From Chersky-840 sp036511675 (GTDB lineage Bacteria > Actinomycetota > Acidimicrobiia > Acidimicrobiales > UBA8190), in contig DATCBU010000105.1 in NCBI GenBank assembly GCA_036511675.1, forward strand, positions 1-40,690: a stretch of DNA of 40,690 bases, read 5' to 3'. The position numbers and the translations under genes are program-made. Under the pieces are notes generated by a model. The model ran no database searches, was not told the DNA's origin, and saw nothing but the letters and a program-made list of their open reading frames with translations. Within the stretch, counting starts at the first letter, position 1. Every line of letters starts with the position of its first letter. This document shows, one piece after another, positions 38,621 through 40,690 of this stretch.

Positions 38621-39496
38621 GTGGCTCCGACGACGGACCGGCCCGTGAGCTCGAGCGGCACATGCATGTTCGGCGACCTGTCCGTGCACCGCTTGGCCTT
38701 CGGGGCCATGCGGATCACAGGGCCGGGGATCTGGGGCCCTCCGGAGGACCACGACGAGGCCATCAGGGTCCTGCGGCGCGCCGTCGAGCTCGGCGTCGAC
38801 TTCATCGACACGGCCGACTCTTACGGTCCCTACGTGTCGGAGGAGCTCATCTGCGAGGCGCTGCATCCCTATCCCGAAGGGCTCGTGATCGGCACCAAGG
38901 CGGGGCTGACCCGTATCGGCCCCGACCCGGCCGAGTGGCCTCCGGTGGGCCGTCCCGAGTACCTGCGCCAGGAGTGCCTCATGAGCCTGCGCCGACTCCG
39001 ACTGGAGTGCATAGACCTCTTCCAGCTGCATCGCATCGACGCCCTGGTCCCGGCGGCCGAGCAGTTCGGGGTGCTGAAGGAGCTGCGCGACGAGGGCAAG
39101 GTGCACCACGTCGGCCTGTCCGAGGTCACCGTGGCGCAGATCGAGGCGGCCCGCGCCGTCGTGCCCATCGTCTCGGTCCAGAACCTCTACAACCTGGCCA
39201 ACCGTCGGTCCGAGGATGTGCTCGAGCACTGCGAGAGCCAGGGCATCGGGTTCATCCCCTGGTTCCCCATCGCCGACGGCACCTTGTCGGCCCGGCGCGG
39301 CACCCTGGCCACGGTGGCCGAGGCGGTCGGAGCCACGCCGGCCCAGGTCGCCCTGGCCTGGCTGTTGCGGCGCTCCCCGGTCATGGTGCCGATCCCCGGC
39401 ACGTCGAAGGTCGACCATCTCGAGGAGAACTGCGCGGCGTCGTCGGTCGTGCTCTCCGACGAGCACTTCGACGCGCTGAGCCGCGGCGGCGCGTGA
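38621..39496 (+). CDS. Aldo/keto reductase
   Basis: GTG 38621 has AGGAGG five bases upstream, giving 291 residues. The TIM-barrel reductase signature is complete: catalytic D63 and Y68 in DFIDTADSYGPYVSEELI, K93 in LVIGTKAGLTRIG and H137 in LFQLHRIDALVP. The NADP-binding end is MVPIPGTSKVDHLEENCAAS. The segment IWGPPEDHDEAIRVLRRAVE is common to the oxidoreductase group formerly called YdhF/YajO-like. Substrate unknown. The next gene overlaps its stop as GTGA. Confidence 0.92.
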   Translation: MAPTTDRPVSSSGTCMFGDLSVHRLAFGAMRITGPGIWGPPEDHDEAIRVLRRAVELGVDFIDTADSYGPYVSEELICEALHPYPEGLVIGTKAGLTRIGPDPAEWPPVGRPEYLRQECLMSLRRLRLECIDLFQLHRIDALVPAAEQFGVLKELRDEGKVHHVGLSEVTVAQIEAARAVVPIVSVQNLYNLANRRSEDVLEHCESQGIGFIPWFPIADGTLSARRGTLATVAEAVGATPAQVALAWLLRRSPVMVPIPGTSKVDHLEENCAASSVVLSDEHFDALSRGGA

Positions 39497-40158
39497 CACC
39501 CAGGACGCGCGCCAGCACCGAGCTGACCGTCGGTGGCCTCCTCGTATTGGCGGTGATCGGGGCCGGGCTCTTTTTCAAAGTGCGCCCGGGCGCCACCGTG
39601 CTCGACCGGTGGGCGTTGGCCGCCATCCCCGCCGTGCACCACTCGGGGCTGCTGCTCGTCGTGACCCGCCTGGGATCGCCGTTCGTGGTGGTGGTGGCGG
39701 CGGTGGCCGGGTTCCTGGCCACGTGGCGACGCAACCGGCCCCGGGCCCTGGCGCTGCTCGTGGGTCCGGTGTTGGCGGTGGCCGTGTGCGACTGGGTGCT
39801 GAAGCCCGCCGTGGGCCGGACCTTCGAAGACGTCGTGAGCTTCCCCTCGGGCACGGTCACGGCTGTGGCCGCGGTCGCGACCGTCGGCCTCCTGGCCACG
39901 CCCGATCGGTGGCGCTCGCTCGTCGCCGCCTTAGGCGGCACCGTGACGGTGCTGGCCTGTGTGTCGGTGGTGGCCCTGCGGTGGCACTTCCCGACCGACG
40001 CCGTGGCCGGTCTGGCCGCCGGTGCAGGCGTGGTCCTGCTCAGCGACTGTGCGGCACGCGCCATGGGGGCTCGGCTCCAACCCGGCGCCGGTCGTCGGGG
40101 CAGCGGCGCTGCGACCGCCGAGCCGCGACCGGATGCGGAGCGGACCACCACGCACTAG
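39493..40158 (+). CDS. PAP2-superfamily membrane protein with altered catalytic motifs
   Basis: 221 residues from GTG 39493 overlapping the reductase stop. Five to six hydrophobic helices are visible. PAP2 phosphatases use three motifs: K-x6-R-P, P-S-G-H and S-R-x5-H-x3-D. Here the first is K104-PAVG-R109, the second is FPSGTVTA (His changed to Thr121), and the third is S158-V-V-A-L-R-W-H165-FPTD169 (Arg expected at 159 is Val). The nucleophilic His165 and Asp169 are kept. The fold is recognisable, but loss of the second-motif His leaves full phosphatase activity doubtful. A regulatory or transferase role is possible. Confidence 0.8.
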   Translation: MTPRTRASTELTVGGLLVLAVIGAGLFFKVRPGATVLDRWALAAIPAVHHSGLLLVVTRLGSPFVVVVAAVAGFLATWRRNRPRALALLVGPVLAVAVCDWVLKPAVGRTFEDVVSFPSGTVTAVAAVATVGLLATPDRWRSLVAALGGTVTVLACVSVVALRWHFPTDAVAGLAAGAGVVLLSDCAARAMGARLQPGAGRRGSGAATAEPRPDAERTTTH

Positions 40159-40167
40159 AACCGCGCC

Positions 40168-40690
40168 ATGCCGATGACCGAAGTCGACGTGGTTGTGGTG
40201 GGAGCAGGGTTCGCCGGGCTGGCCGCGGCGAGGGAGCTGGTGGCGGCGGGGCGGTCGGTGGCCGTGGTCGAAGCGCGCGACCGCGTGGGGGGACGGGTCC
40301 GCAACGAGTCCATCGGTGACGGCAAGGTGGTCGAGGTCGGGGGGCAGTGGGTGGGGCCCACCCAAGACCGGGTCCTGGCCCTGGCCAAGGACCTCGGGGT
40401 CGAGACGTTCCCCACCTACGACACCGGTGCCCGGGTCCTGCATTTCGGGGGCCGGCGGGGTACCTACAAGGGGACCATTCCCCGCATCAACCCCTTCGTG
40501 ATCGCGGATGTGGGGCGCGCCCAGGCGCGCCTGGAGTCACTCGCCAAGAAGGTGCCACTGGACGCCCCGTGGACCGCGGCGCGGGCTGAGGCGTGGGACG
40601 CAGTGACCTTCGAGACCTGGTTGCGTCGCAACACGCTGACCGCCTCGGGCCGGATGCTGCTCGCCTTGGGGGTCGAGGCCGTGTTCGCCT
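40168..40690 (+). CDS. Flavin-containing amine oxidase family protein (partial, runs off the right edge)
   Basis: Starts at ATG 40168 (or ATG 40174) and is open to the last base; about 174 residues are present of a usual 440-460. The dinucleotide-binding fold is clear: VDVVVVGAGFAGLAAARELV, then VVEARDRVGGRV and EVGGQWVGPTQDRVLALAKD. This start is that of monoamine oxidase/putrescine oxidase-type proteins. The FAD-attachment cysteine, if any, lies beyond the window. It follows the PAP2 gene by nine bases, so probably shares a transcript with it. Confidence 0.9.
   Translation, partial: MPMTEVDVVVVGAGFAGLAAARELVAAGRSVAVVEARDRVGGRVRNESIGDGKVVEVGGQWVGPTQDRVLALAKDLGVETFPTYDTGARVLHFGGRRGTYKGTIPRINPFVIADVGRAQARLESLAKKVPLDAPWTAARAEAWDAVTFETWLRRNTLTASGRMLLALGVEAVFA

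Noticed and set aside
36645..38663. 672-codon minus-strand frame opposite pxpBC
   Set aside because: Antisense shadow. The pxpBC frame has clear AHS1/AHS2 motifs and this one has none.

Overview
High-GC (roughly 70 percent) bacterial chromosome, most likely an actinobacterium of the class Acidimicrobiia. Grounds: an acyl-CoA carboxylase epsilon subunit, a MarP-type protease, an SRP RNA-dnaX-recR block, frequent GTG starts and 4-base GTGA/ATGA gene overlaps. A secreted-type protein with tandem WWLASDGNWYPPE units, a motif I associate with Acidimicrobiia, points the same way. No plasmid, phage, insertion sequence or CRISPR signature is visible.

Region by region. 1-6.2 kb is acyl-CoA metabolism: propionyl-CoA carboxylase beta and epsilon subunits, crotonyl-CoA carboxylase/reductase with a translationally coupled epimerase, and a divergent acetyl-CoA acetyltransferase. 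This is a partial ethylmalonyl-CoA pathway set, interrupted by a membrane-anchored beta-propeller gene on the other strand. 6.3-8.8 kb is an overlapping pair: a DNA methyltransferase with an unusual C-terminal extension and a probable PD-(D/E)XK-type partner, best read as a restriction-modification-like system. 8.8-12.7 kb is information processing: recR, dnaX, SRP RNA, tRNA-Ser(GGA), tadA and a small coupled gene. 12.7-17.9 kb holds small regulatory or unknown genes: a four-helix membrane protein, a cold-shock-domain fusion, an ECF sigma factor whose 3' end overlaps a convergent STAS-like gene by 99 bases, a double-VOC protein, and a polythreonine surface protein.

17.9-22.3 kb is a looser, partly decayed stretch with lower GC. 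It has a DUF1801 remnant, an orphan multi-helix sensor with a coupled one-helix protein, an EAL-DICT c-di-GMP phosphodiesterase, and a winged-helix regulator broken by two single-base deletions. It ends at tRNA-Ser(CGA). 22.4-27.9 kb holds an alpha/beta hydrolase, a TIG-domain lipoprotein, a PHB-depolymerase-like esterase, a crotonase and a phytanoyl-CoA dioxygenase-like enzyme.

27.9-31.9 kb is a tightly overlapped three-gene operon (GH15 trehalase/glucoamylase, glucose-type dehydrogenase, MBL-fold hydrolase). It could take trehalose or glucan to glucose, gluconolactone and gluconate. After the MarP-like protease, 33.2-38.5 kb is a second operon: FAD-linked 2-hydroxyacid dehydrogenase, ThDP enzyme, PxpA and a PxpB-PxpC fusion. 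The window ends with an aldo/keto reductase, a degenerate PAP2 protein and a truncated flavin amine oxidase.
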